Shown here one piece after another: positions 1 to 7,360 of a stretch of DNA of 64,000 bases (positions are counted from its first letter, which is position 1; each line of letters starts with the position of its first letter). The DNA comes from CALCKU01 sp964654665. GTDB taxonomy: Bacteria > Pseudomonadota > Alphaproteobacteria > Caulobacterales > Maricaulaceae. The stretch lies in assembly GCA_964654665.1 (NCBI GenBank), contig CAZZKV010000012.1:1-64000 (forward strand), given 5' to 3'. The notes under the pieces are model-generated. The model was not told the origin of the DNA. It saw nothing but the letters and a program-made list of their open reading frames with translations, and made no database searches. Made by a program: the position numbers and the translations under genes.

Positions 1-622
1 GTTCGCCAATGAGAAGGGGATTATTCTTAGACCGGCGCGAGAGCACCTGCATGGTGCGGCGGATTTCTTCGTCGCGTCCAATGACCGGATCAAGTTTACC
101 GGCACGTGCCGCTTCTGTGAGGTCACGCGCATATTTGGAGAGCGCTTCATATTGATCTTCGGCAGCATCTGATGTGACAGGTCCTTCCGTACGGACAGAT
201 TTAATCGCTTCGGTCAGGCGCGTTTCGTCCAAGCCAATTTGGCTAAGCAGAGTTTTTAAATCCTTATCAGCATTTAAAACGGCCGCGAGGAGCAAACGTT
301 CTGTCGTAACAAAGGCATCACCCGCTTTTTTAGCAGCCTTTTCAGCATTAGCAAAAGTCTTCGCGGCTGCCGTAGATAGCGATAATCCTGACCCACCTTC
401 GACTTTAGGTAATTTGACTAAAGCTGTTTCTAGCAGATTTTCAAGTGTAGCTGTATCCGCACCTGCCATTTGTAAAAGTTTGACGGGTAAGCCGCCATTC
501 TCCGCCGCTAAACCTGCCATAACATGCAGAGATGTCAGCTGTTGATGGTCACGCGTGACCGCTTCGGATTGGGCATTTTGAATGACGCTGCGCGCGCGTT
601 GTGTATAAGATTGAATATCCAT
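1..622 (-). CDS. clpB: ATP-dependent chaperone ClpB, N-terminal part (cut by window edge)
   Basis: Protein disaggregase that works with DnaK to rescue aggregated proteins. The reverse-strand translation starts MDIQSYTQRAR and shows the ClpB N-domain with its two Clp_N repeats, then the linker into the first AAA+ module (residues YEALSKYARDLTEAA, then GRDEEIRR). The window ends at NNPLLIGE, just before the expected Walker A motif, so both nucleotide-binding domains lie outside. The start codon at 620-622 has a purine-rich stretch upstream and a sigma-32-like promoter about 55-80 nt away. The identification is firm. The gene is incomplete only because of the window boundary. Confidence 0.95.
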   Translation of the reverse strand, partial: MDIQSYTQRARSVIQNAQSEAVTRDHQQLTSLHVMAGLAAENGGLPVKLLQMAGADTATLENLLETALVKLPKVEGGSGLSLSTAAAKTFANAEKAAKKAGDAFVTTERLLLAAVLNADKDLKTLLSQIGLDETRLTEAIKSVRTEGPVTSDAAEDQYEALSKYARDLTEAARAGKLDPVIGRDEEIRRTMQVLSRRSKNNPLLIGE

Positions 623-675
623 GATATCCTTCCTAAAAATTTAATCAGAGCTAAATTTGCTCAAAGTCAAAATTT

Positions 676-704
676 TATATAGGAATTTATTCCCTGTGTT
701 CAAG
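676..704 (-). promoter_or_regulatory. Putative sigma-32 (RpoH) promoter of clpB
   Basis: On the minus strand CTTGAA is followed after 15 nt by CCTATATA. This matches the alphaproteobacterial heat-shock pattern (CTTG, 17-18 nt, CYTATNT). It lies directly upstream of clpB, a classic RpoH target. It is a sequence match only. Confidence 0.65.
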
Positions 705-739
705 GGGTCGAAATGATAGACGTCATTCCTGATTATTTT

Positions 740-860
740 TCAAAAATAGCTTTGTAATATCTCAATTAAAAAAGCTGTATTGAGACCGAAGAGTATCAAG
801 CCATTAACGACGATAATGCCTGAGAGACCCGATAATGAATTGGGTTATCATCGCGTTCAT
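740..860 (-). pseudogene. Small hydrophobic ORF with an apparent frameshift
   Basis: On the minus strand a GAAGGA ribosome-binding site precedes ATG codons, and the reading MITQFIIGS runs into a stop in its own frame. In the next frame the sequence continues as a hydrophobic segment (GIIVVNGLILFGLNTAFLIE) to a stop at 740. Read together with one shift it would be a roughly 35-residue single-pass membrane protein. No family is recognised. It could be a decayed small gene or chance. Confidence 0.22.
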
Positions 861-1066
861 CCTTCACATATGAGTCTGAGGCCTGTTATTCGCGGGCTGG
901 GGTTAAGCCGTTCCGCGTTTAACAAACCTCAAACCTGTTATCTTCAAATCCTCGCGACGTTGAAATCCGCGCTTAATGTTACAGTAAAACCGCATTCACC
1001 TAACCGCATTTTCCAAGTGCTCCTTGAAGCAACGCATGGAATCTATGATGGGGTGACGCCAAAAAA
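861..1066. other. Stretch without recognisable gene
   Basis: This stretch lies between the small hydrophobic ORF and the first FixK-type box. Open frames exist on both strands but none has a family signature, membrane pattern or good ribosome-binding site. It probably belongs to the decayed segment that includes the transporter relics downstream. Confidence 0.4.
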
Positions 1067-1080
1067 TTGACTCCGGTCAA
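1067..1080. promoter_or_regulatory. FNR/FixK-type box
   Basis: TTGACTCCGGTCAA is a perfect TTGAC-N4-GTCAA palindrome of the Crp/Fnr superfamily FixK type. Downstream on the plus strand lies only a YeeE/YedE-type relic, so this box may have lost its gene. Confidence 0.7.
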
Positions 1081-1102
1081 TTTTCTGTTGGATTGCCATA
1101 AT

Positions 1103-1116
1103 TTGACGGCGATCAA
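1103..1116. promoter_or_regulatory. Second, weaker FNR/FixK-like box
   Basis: TTGACGGCGATCAA fits TTGA-N6-TCAA with imperfect outer symmetry. It sits 36 nt from the previous box and abuts the transporter relic, so it may be chance or former coding sequence. Confidence 0.3.
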
Positions 1117-1121
1117 GAACT

Positions 1122-1289
1122 GAAATTCTCTTTGGCGTGGGATGGGGTTTGGCGGGGTTGTGCCCGGAACCCGCGCTTGTAGACCTTAGTCTCGGATTGA
1201 CATCTGTCACCTTTTTCGTGATCTCTATGGTTATTGGTCTTCATGGGTACAGATTTGCTGAGCTGTTACGTGCTAAGCTCGAACCATAG
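1122..1289 (+). pseudogene. YeeE/YedE (DUF6691) transporter relic, C-terminal end
   Basis: The frame ending at the TAG at 1287-1289 reads LFGVGWGLAGLCPEPALVDL, followed by a hydrophobic segment and a basic tail. The GWGLAGLCPGPAL pattern is the signature of DUF6691/YeeE-YedE sulfur-compound transporters. No start codon or N-terminal half is present in this frame, and a stop lies just upstream, so only the last 55 codons or so survive. It sits downstream of two FixK-type boxes, which suggests the intact ancestor was oxygen regulated. The family call rests on motif recall. Confidence 0.6.
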
Positions 1290-1535
1290 AGCAATTATCA
1301 CAAGTACAACGCTGAGCACGCGCCGGACGAAACGTTTGCGGTTCGCATGGTCCACCACCAAAGCTTTCAATAATCCGGCGAGACTGACAATTAGGATATG
1401 GGCGAGCGTTGCTATGCCGACGGATATCAGTGTTAAGATTATAGCTTGAAGAAGTATGGTTTCATTTGGGTCTATGAAACTGGGCAGGTTTGTTACGTAA
1501 AAAACACCGGCTATGAGAAAGGGGAGAAGTCTATC
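1266..1535 (-). pseudogene. LysE/RhtB-family exporter relic, C-terminal part
   Basis: The minus-strand frame reads through two membrane segments and contains NLPSFIDPNE, which resembles the QFIDP motif in the middle of LysE/RhtB amino-acid exporters, then a hydrophobic stretch with LAGLLKAL and a basic C-terminus (RKRFVRRVLS). An in-frame stop at 1536-1538 cuts it off from any upstream start. About 90 of the expected 200 residues or so remain. Its 3' end overlaps the YeeE-type relic tail to tail, so two convergent transporter genes decayed here. Confidence 0.5.
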
Positions 1536-1583
1536 CTACGGAATATGAGAGACCACATCCATAGTTAGCTTTCCGCAATTAGC

Positions 1584-1955
1584 TTAATTGTGAACGTCTT
1601 GTACAGAAACAACTTGATAAATCATTTCACCGACGTCAGCCTCCAAAATTGAGATATACTCACCCGGAACAAAAGATTCTGTGTGAAACTTATAGCCACG
1701 GTCATCGGCTGTATCTTCACCTTTAACATCGTAATGAAAAGCCCATGTGCCGCCTTGATTATGAGTGAGGTGTCCAACCTGATGTTCTTCATTACCCCAA
1801 AAGCGTACAACACGGCATTTATCCCGCTGCTTCCGCCATGTGATGTGGTCTAGGCGGTTTTGGTGATCCAATGGCGCTATAAGTTCATAACCATGTTTTG
1901 AACTGCCATTTGGGAAACCTTCATTACGAGCCATTTCTAATCTAATTTTTTTCAT
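1584..1955 (-). CDS. Conserved hypothetical protein of the low-oxygen cluster
   Basis: A soluble 123-residue protein with no signal peptide or membrane segment. It contains the conserved-looking stretches HGYELIAPLD, CRVVRFWGNEEHQVGHL and FVPGEYISI. Proteins of this pattern recur in alphaproteobacteria beside universal stress proteins and FixK targets, but I know of no experimentally assigned function. It lies 9 nt downstream of the second UspA gene on the same strand, so it is probably the last gene of a three-gene operon controlled by the box at 3700-3713. Confidence 0.75.
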   Translation of the reverse strand: MKKIRLEMARNEGFPNGSSKHGYELIAPLDHQNRLDHITWRKQRDKCRVVRFWGNEEHQVGHLTHNQGGTWAFHYDVKGEDTADDRGYKFHTESFVPGEYISILEADVGEMIYQVVSVQDVHN

Positions 1956-1964
1956 TTTAGTCTC

Positions 1965-2795
1965 CTAATTTGACATCAGAACCGGACAAGGCATCTCTGT
2001 CAGCGCTTTATTGGTGACGCCGCCGAAAATATCTTCGCGTAGACGAGAATGGCCATAAGCCCCCATGACCAAGAGGTCGCCCGTTTCAACGCGATCCATA
2101 AGAGCCTGCGAAATGGATTTACGTGTTTTTTCACAGACAGCTTCTGCGTTGATGTCATAACGGGCTAGGGAGTTTGCGAGTTCAGATCCCGGCAAATCTC
2201 CAGAAATTTCGCGCTCTTTATGGGCGTTAAAACAGGTCACTTCTGTTTTGCTGCATATCTGTAGAAGCGGTACAGCATCAAAGGCCGCGCGGGCAGCTTC
2301 GCGCGAACCATCCCAGCCAATGATAGCTTTTTTGAATCGGTAATCTTTGCGTGTTATCTTGGGAATAATCAGCACGGGCCGCCCTGTGTCTTGCACAATG
2401 TGGCCTTCAAATTGCAGGTCCGTTTTTATGGAATTATCATCGCCTAAAATAATGAGGTCAGCTTCGCGGCCATGTTCAATAATGGCGTCGCTAATGAAGT
2501 GACCTAAAGAGTTTATTCGGCGCCATTCACCCTCGATATTTTCCTTGCGGATATAATCCTTAAACTTATCTTCAACGCCACTAGCTTTGGCTCGGTAGAA
2601 GCGATTCATTTCTGTGAAGTTTATCGGTCCGCCATAGCCATAAGGCGCGGCATAAACAATAACCGAAGGGATAACATAAAGCCCGATGATATGGCTGTCA
2701 TATTCGCGGGCAATTTGTGTGGCTATGGCCATATTATTGTCAAAGAATTGTGAGTTATTCAGAGATACAAGAATTGTTTTAATAGGGCGTGTCAT
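1965..2795 (-). CDS. Universal stress protein, tandem UspA domains
   Basis: Cytoplasmic stress protein with two UspA folds (roughly residues 1-145 and 150-276). The N-terminal half has ILVSLNNS and LIILGDDNS. The C-terminal half ends with the nucleotide-binding pattern GAYGHSRLREDIFGGVT followed by MPCPVLMSN. Tandem UspA proteins of this length are common targets of Fnr/FixK regulators and help survival under low oxygen. It is 14 nt downstream of a paralogue and probably co-transcribed with it. The ligand and exact role are unknown. Confidence 0.9.
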   Translation of the reverse strand: MTRPIKTILVSLNNSQFFDNNMAIATQIAREYDSHIIGLYVIPSVIVYAAPYGYGGPINFTEMNRFYRAKASGVEDKFKDYIRKENIEGEWRRINSLGHFISDAIIEHGREADLIILGDDNSIKTDLQFEGHIVQDTGRPVLIIPKITRKDYRFKKAIIGWDGSREAARAAFDAVPLLQICSKTEVTCFNAHKEREISGDLPGSELANSLARYDINAEAVCEKTRKSISQALMDRVETGDLLVMGAYGHSRLREDIFGGVTNKALTEMPCPVLMSN

Positions 2796-2809
2796 GGAGA
2801 AACTCCTTA

Positions 2810-3646
2810 TTAATTTGATAGCAAGACAGGGCAGGGAAGGTTTTTAAGCGTGTGCTCCGTCACACCGCCGAGAATTTGTTCCCGTAACCGCGAGTGTCCG
2901 TAGGCTCCGATGACAAGAAGATCGATACCCTCTTGTTCAACCATATTTATGATGGCTTTAAATGTACGATTTCGATTGCTCACCCCTTTAGCTGTTACAG
3001 ATACATCATGACGCGCTAGAGCTGCGGCGAGTTCCGTACCAGGCAGTTTCCCAGCCTTGTCAGGGTTCTTTTCGGGGTTGACCCACGCGAGAATAACGTC
3101 TGAGGCTTTTTCAAGAAGCGGCAGGCTATCAAAGGCTGCTCGGCAAGCCTCTCTTGAAGCGTTCCACCCAATCGCTATTTTATCGGCCTTGAAGGCTTTC
3201 CCATTTGAAGGCGGAACAACCAAGACTGGGCGTCCTGCGCCCAGAACGACATCCGCAATAAAGGTGACTTCATGGCTCGCATATTTAGATCCGGGTGCGT
3301 CGTGGCCCAGAATGATGAGGTCGGCCTCGCGCCCATGTTCTAAAATGGCTTTCGTGAGGCGCGGTTCAAAACGTTCATCTTGTCGCCATTCATAATGTAC
3401 CCCGGAACGGCGCATGCGCTCTTCGAATTTAGCTTTCACTTCTGGAAGGCGCTCTTCGTAAAGACGCTTCAAGCTGTCATCGACAGGAAAGTCACCACCG
3501 GGCGTGGCGTAAACAATGAGGGATGCTCCAGGAATGGGGTAATACCCAATGACGTGCCCATCATTCTGATGCGCTATGTGAATCGCGGCTTCGAGCGTTT
3601 CATCTGCGCGGTCTAAATGCGCGAGGGAGGCCAAGATGGTTTTCAT
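2810..3646 (-). CDS. Universal stress protein, tandem UspA domains (first gene of operon)
   Basis: Paralogue of the neighbouring stress protein with the same two-domain layout: LIILGHDAPGS in the first half and GAYGHSRLREQILGGVT with LPCPVLLSN at the end. The start codon at 3644-3646 follows a purine-rich GGAGAAA stretch. A perfect FixK-type box is centred 60 nt upstream of the start, the spacing expected for a class II activated promoter with a short leader. Expression under oxygen limitation is therefore likely. The bound nucleotide cannot be told from sequence. Confidence 0.92.
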   Translation of the reverse strand: MKTILASLAHLDRADETLEAAIHIAHQNDGHVIGYYPIPGASLIVYATPGGDFPVDDSLKRLYEERLPEVKAKFEERMRRSGVHYEWRQDERFEPRLTKAILEHGREADLIILGHDAPGSKYASHEVTFIADVVLGAGRPVLVVPPSNGKAFKADKIAIGWNASREACRAAFDSLPLLEKASDVILAWVNPEKNPDKAGKLPGTELAAALARHDVSVTAKGVSNRNRTFKAIINMVEQEGIDLLVIGAYGHSRLREQILGGVTEHTLKNLPCPVLLSN

Positions 3647-3699
3647 GAGTTTTCTCCATTTAACATGAGAGAAACTTAAAACGAATGCTGGGTTTAATT

Positions 3700-3713
3700 T
3701 TGATAGCCGTCAA
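3700..3713. promoter_or_regulatory. FNR/FixK-type box upstream of the UspA operon
   Basis: TTGATAGCCGTCAA, centred about 60 nt upstream of the UspA start at 3646. The same 14-mer occurs again at 22693-22706. Confidence 0.8.
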
Positions 3714-3812
3714 AAAAAGACCTTTCAGAAAAGGCTTAGTTGGGGAATAGGGATTCATATGCTTTGATGAGATAATATTGCGATGATACTAAGCAGAGCA
3801 AAATTATAAAAA

Positions 3813-3826
3813 TTGACCGTTGTCAA
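3813..3826. promoter_or_regulatory. FNR/FixK-type box upstream of the receiver-domain gene
   Basis: TTGACCGTTGTCAA, centred about 57 nt upstream of the GTG start at 3877. Together with the box at 3700 it gives each divergent gene its own site. Confidence 0.8.
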
Positions 3827-3876
3827 TTTTCCGGAAAGTTCCCGATTTAGTTTCTCGAAAACTGCAAGGCTGACTC

Positions 3877-4260
3877 GTGACTTTATCGGACCACACAATA
3901 TCCATTTTTATTTTAGAAGGAGATCCTGTCACGGCACGCTCTCAAAAATGCCTGTTGGAAACGCATGATCATACCGTTCGAATTCTCGATTTTAAAAATC
4001 TGATTGAGCATACATCCATGCAAAACCACGATATAATGCTGTTGGATATCGCAGCTGAAAATCCAACAAATTTTCCCGTTTTGAATCAATTTTTAAAGGC
4101 ACAAATTCGTCCTAAACTCCTTATTACAGCTTATGAAAATCAAGTTTTTCAAAAGGATGATTTTTTAGGCGATGGGGCGGCTCAGATATTGTTCAAACCT
4201 TTTTCGCCATCTGACTTATTGGATGCGGTGACTGAATTGACAATGACACCACATGGTTAA
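3877..4260 (+). CDS. Single-domain receiver protein, FixT-like candidate
   Basis: A 127-residue CheY-like receiver with no output domain. The second-strand aspartate is present (D57 in IMLLDIA), as are T84 (LLITAY) and K107 (FKPF). The usual acidic pair after strand 1 is changed to E14-G15-D16. Translation probably starts at GTG, preceded by AAGG. A FixK-type box lies upstream, and the fixL-fixJ-fixK genes are 11 kb away. In Caulobacter and Sinorhizobium, FixT is a FixK-dependent receiver-like inhibitor of FixL, so this gene is a reasonable FixT analogue. It has a single cysteine (C25), so a multi-cysteine iron-sulfur site is not evident. The receiver call is firm; the FixT role is inference. 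Confidence 0.75.
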   Translation: MTLSDHTISIFILEGDPVTARSQKCLLETHDHTVRILDFKNLIEHTSMQNHDIMLLDIAAENPTNFPVLNQFLKAQIRPKLLITAYENQVFQKDDFLGDGAAQILFKPFSPSDLLDAVTELTMTPHG

Positions 4261-4504
4261 AGCGCGTCTACAATTTGCATTTACAACTTACCTTGGCTTA
4301 TCTATAATAATGGGTGCTAACGTCATGTTACTGGGATCGCAATCGGATGGACCAAAGGGTATTTATGCAACGATTTGTGGAACAGGGCAGATGCTTTTCA
4401 TCCCCTTAAATGAGGATGGCCAACCTGAACCTTCGGGGCCTCATATGATAGCCTGTCATGCGATTTGCGCGAATGAAGAGCTTGAGTACGAAGAAGGGGC
4501 TTAG
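4253..4504 (+). CDS. Small exported or membrane protein, DUF2946-like
   Basis: 83 residues with an N-terminal hydrophobic segment (about residues 9-27), then a short extracytoplasmic part with CGTGQMLFIPLNEDGQP and a CHAIC motif. The layout (TM, cysteine near TGQ, Asp/Gly/Pro stretch, terminal cysteines) resembles the small DUF2946-type proteins found near copper and oxidase genes, but the match is weak. Its start overlaps the receiver gene by 8 nt, so translation is coupled. It converges on ccoS with a 4-nt tail overlap. Confidence 0.6.
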   Translation: MVKARLQFAFTTYLGLSIIMGANVMLLGSQSDGPKGIYATICGTGQMLFIPLNEDGQPEPSGPHMIACHAICANEELEYEEGA

Positions 4505-4668
4505 TCTGGCTCGCGGCTTATAATCGGCTTGTCATCATCCATGAGAATACGAACCGCGTTTCCTTTTTCATCGTCAAATTGCCCGGATTTTACGGACCAG
4601 AAAAAGGCTATGAGTCCTAAAAGGCCAAGGACAAGCGCAATGGGTATCAGCCAGAACAGCGCGGTCAT
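4501..4668 (-). CDS. ccoS: cbb3 oxidase maturation protein CcoS
   Basis: A 55-residue protein beginning MTALFWLIPIALVLGLLG with one membrane segment, then WSVKSGQFDD and a short acidic tail. This is the typical CcoS/FixS pattern; it is needed for heme and copper insertion into cbb3 oxidase. It overlaps ccoI by four bases (ATGA), as in canonical ccoGHIS operons, and ends the operon. Confidence 0.93.
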   Translation of the reverse strand: MTALFWLIPIALVLGLLGLIAFFWSVKSGQFDDEKGNAVRILMDDDKPIISREPD

Positions 4669-6896
4669 GATCTAATCATCCTTAAAGCATTCAGTGTTAC
4701 GATTAGCGATGAGCCGGACATAGCTAAGGCCGCGATAAGCGGGTTGACAAAGCCAAAGACGGCGAGCGGCACAGCAATCAGATTATAGAGGATAGAAAAG
4801 CCAAGGTTTTCTATGACGCGTCTTTGTGATTGGCGGGCTATTTGAATCGCTTTGGGCAGGCTCGATAATTTATCGCCTTGCAGAATGATATCTGCCGCCG
4901 AGCGGCTAATATCAGAGGCTGTGGCCAGAGAGGCTGAGGCATAGGCGGCGGCGAGGGCAGGCGCATCATTAATGCCGTCGCCGACCATGAGTGGGTAACG
5001 TGCTTCGCTGAGCCGTTGATAGAGAATATTTTGCTTGTCCTTGGGTGTCACTTCGCCTTTAAACCGTCCGATGCTAAGCGTATCGGCAATGCCTCGCGTG
5101 ACGTCATTTTTATCACCTGAAAGAAGTTCTGACGTGAGGCCAAGCTTGTTCAGTTCCGAGATTGTATGATTAGCATCGTCTCTAAGCGTATCCGAGAAGC
5201 GGAAACTAACAGGCGCGCCCTCTCCGATTTGAAGCCAGCTTTCACTGGAGACCCCGGAGGCTGAAGACAGCGTGGCGTCTTTGCGCGTGCCAAAGCTTAC
5301 AATCTGGCCGTCGATAATACCGCGTAAGCCCACACCCGGAATTTCTTCAACGTTCTTAGCTTTAAGGTTTATGGCGTAAGGATGTAAGGCTTTGGCAATG
5401 GGGTGACGGGATTGCAGAGCAAGGGCTGCAGCTATTTCAATATGCTTAGCGGAAATTTCCGCTGCATTATCCAGCGTGAATTTCCCGGTTGTCAGCGTAC
5501 CAGTCTTATCAAAAATAACCCATCCTGTTTTGGCGAGGCGTTCCAAAGCATCTCCGTTTTTAATCAGAACGCCGTGTTTGAACAGGCGTCCGCTCGCCAC
5601 GATTTGGACGGCTGGTACAGCGAGTCCCAATGCACAGGGGCAGGTGATGATAAGGACAGCGATGGCATTTAAAGCGGCAGGACGCAAAGCAGCACCTGCG
5701 AACAACCAACCAACAAATGTCAAAATCGCTAGACTATGCACGATAGGCACATAGGACCGCGCAGCGCGGTCAGCAATTTTGATAAATTTGCTTTTCCCTT
5801 GCTCCCCAATTTCAACGAGCCTTGTGATTTCGGATAGAAAGGAATCTTTATGCGCGGACATGACTTTTATTGTCAGCGGCGCGGTTAAGTTTATCATCCC
5901 TGCATAAATCATGTCGTTTGGTCCGGAGAGACTCGGCACGGTTTCGCCTGTTGCGATATGGGTATCGATCTCGGATTGTCCTTTTGTGATGAGGCCATCC
6001 ACAGGAATACGTTGTCCCGCGGGGATAAGAAGCGTGTCGTTAGGGTTAACCCGGTGTGTGGGTATCGTTTCCAATGAACCGTCCGATTTTATACGCGTTG
6101 CCGAGGTTATTTGCATCGCTGCCAGACGTTGCGCTGCTTCCCCAGTTTTCAGGCGTAACTTGGCATCTAGATACCGTCCAATCAGCAGAAGGAAGAGCAG
6201 CATTACAGCGGCATCAAAATAGGTGTCGGGATTGCCTTTAATTGTTTCATAAAGGCTAAGACTACAGGCCAGGAACACGGCCAAGGAAATCGGGACATCC
6301 ATATTGGTGCGTTTGGTTTTCAGCGCCGCCCAAGCCGAGCGGAAAAATGGTTGTCCGGCATAGGCCACAGCGGGCAGAGCTATCATGGCAGATATCCAAT
6401 GGAAGATAGTATGTGTAGAGGATTGCATGTCCACGCCGCCTGACCAGACGGCTACGGAGAACAGCATCACATTCATCGCCGCAAACCCGGCGACCGCCAT
6501 CGCCCGTAAGAGCGATTTTAGGTTATGCTGGGATTGGATTTGCGCCGCGCTGATTTCGTAAGGCGCCGCGCCATACCCCATAGCACTGAGCTTTTGAATG
6601 AGAGTGCTTGGCTGTGTTTCATCCCCTGACCATTCCGTATGAAGCTTTAAGGTCGATAGATTCATACGCGCTTTGGACACGCCCGCCAATCCGCCAATAC
6701 CGTGCTCAATTTTAGCAAGGCAGCCACCGCAATGGGCGCCTTGCACAATCAGGTCTATCGATTGCGTTCCGTCTTTTTCAACCGTGACATAGCTTTGCAG
6801 GTTCAGTTTATTGCCCAGTGGATCAATCTCGCTGACAGCGATATCTTGTAGTCCTGACGGACAGCCTTTGGGGGTATCGAAAACGGCTACTCCCAT
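4665..6896 (-). CDS. ccoI: Copper P1B-type ATPase CcoI (FixI)
   Basis: Exports or loads copper for assembly of the cbb3 oxidase in the inner membrane. An N-terminal heavy-metal domain carries GAHCGGC (C56, C59). Membrane segments follow, with the metal-binding CPC motif in ITCPCALGLAVP, the phosphorylation site DKTGTLT, an HPIAKAL nucleotide motif and the hinge GDGINDAPALA. At 743 residues it has the usual length. The stop overlaps the ccoS start and the 5' end overlaps ccoH by 10 nt, so translation is coupled. The position inside ccoGHIS identifies it as CcoI rather than a general CopA. Confidence 0.96.
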   Translation of the reverse strand: MGVAVFDTPKGCPSGLQDIAVSEIDPLGNKLNLQSYVTVEKDGTQSIDLIVQGAHCGGCLAKIEHGIGGLAGVSKARMNLSTLKLHTEWSGDETQPSTLIQKLSAMGYGAAPYEISAAQIQSQHNLKSLLRAMAVAGFAAMNVMLFSVAVWSGGVDMQSSTHTIFHWISAMIALPAVAYAGQPFFRSAWAALKTKRTNMDVPISLAVFLACSLSLYETIKGNPDTYFDAAVMLLFLLLIGRYLDAKLRLKTGEAAQRLAAMQITSATRIKSDGSLETIPTHRVNPNDTLLIPAGQRIPVDGLITKGQSEIDTHIATGETVPSLSGPNDMIYAGMINLTAPLTIKVMSAHKDSFLSEITRLVEIGEQGKSKFIKIADRAARSYVPIVHSLAILTFVGWLFAGAALRPAALNAIAVLIITCPCALGLAVPAVQIVASGRLFKHGVLIKNGDALERLAKTGWVIFDKTGTLTTGKFTLDNAAEISAKHIEIAAALALQSRHPIAKALHPYAINLKAKNVEEIPGVGLRGIIDGQIVSFGTRKDATLSSASGVSSESWLQIGEGAPVSFRFSDTLRDDANHTISELNKLGLTSELLSGDKNDVTRGIADTLSIGRFKGEVTPKDKQNILYQRLSEARYPLMVGDGINDAPALAAAYASASLATASDISRSAADIILQGDKLSSLPKAIQIARQSQRRVIENLGFSILYNLIAVPLAVFGFVNPLIAALAMSGSSLIVTLNALRMIRS

Positions 6897-7360
6897 AAGT
6901 CATATTCAAATTTAAAAGATTCGGTTTTAGTTTGAGCCCTGCCCATGAGTGACCATCTCCCGCTTATGGTCTCTATCTGGTGCGCGGCGTAACGGCCCCC
7001 GCCCTTAGAGGAAAATTCAACGATGCGGTCCTGGTCTGTATCCACAGGGTGGCGGAGTTTTGCCTGAATCGTCAAATCATTTAGGGCGCGTCCAGTGTCA
7101 TCTTGAAATAGGAGAATGATATCCGTGTCCGTATGATTGACCCGCACGGTCCAGCCTATCTCATTTTGCAGCCCTCTGGCAGCGATCGTTTCGTTATATT
7201 CCAAGCCTTGCCGATAAGAGCGTGGCACGTCTTCACCGCGAAATGTTTTTACAGCGGCTACGGTGAAATAAACATTCACAGCCAGCATAATGCCAAAAAA
7301 GGCGAGCAGTATGAACAGCACATGCCGTCCCGTTAATTCTCTCTCAGTTTTCGTGCTCAT
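6887..7360 (-). CDS. ccoH: cbb3 oxidase assembly protein CcoH (FixH)
   Basis: 157 residues: a basic N-terminus, one membrane segment (about residues 12-34, HVLFILLAFFGIMLAVNVY) and a periplasmic beta-rich FixH domain with YRQGLEYNETI, IGWTVRV and a C-terminal GRWSL motif. CcoH stabilises the oxidase during assembly. It overlaps ccoG by 4 nt and ccoI by 10 nt in the usual G-H-I-S order. Confidence 0.93.
   Translation of the reverse strand: MSTKTERELTGRHVLFILLAFFGIMLAVNVYFTVAAVKTFRGEDVPRSYRQGLEYNETIAARGLQNEIGWTVRVNHTDTDIILLFQDDTGRALNDLTIQAKLRHPVDTDQDRIVEFSSKGGGRYAAHQIETISGRWSLMGRAQTKTESFKFEYDLWE

Noticed and set aside
780..1070. 96-codon plus-strand open frame from a TTG near clpB
   Set aside because: No ribosome-binding site, no family signature and implausible composition; the opposite strand holds a better small frame. 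Treated as non-coding.
1103..1116. Second FixK-like box as a firm site
   Set aside because: Retained only at low confidence because it abuts former coding sequence and one such octamer pair is expected by chance in 64 kb.
1234..1449. 71-codon plus-strand open frame
   Set aside because: It is the shadow of the LysE-type relic on the minus strand and the end of the YeeE-type relic.
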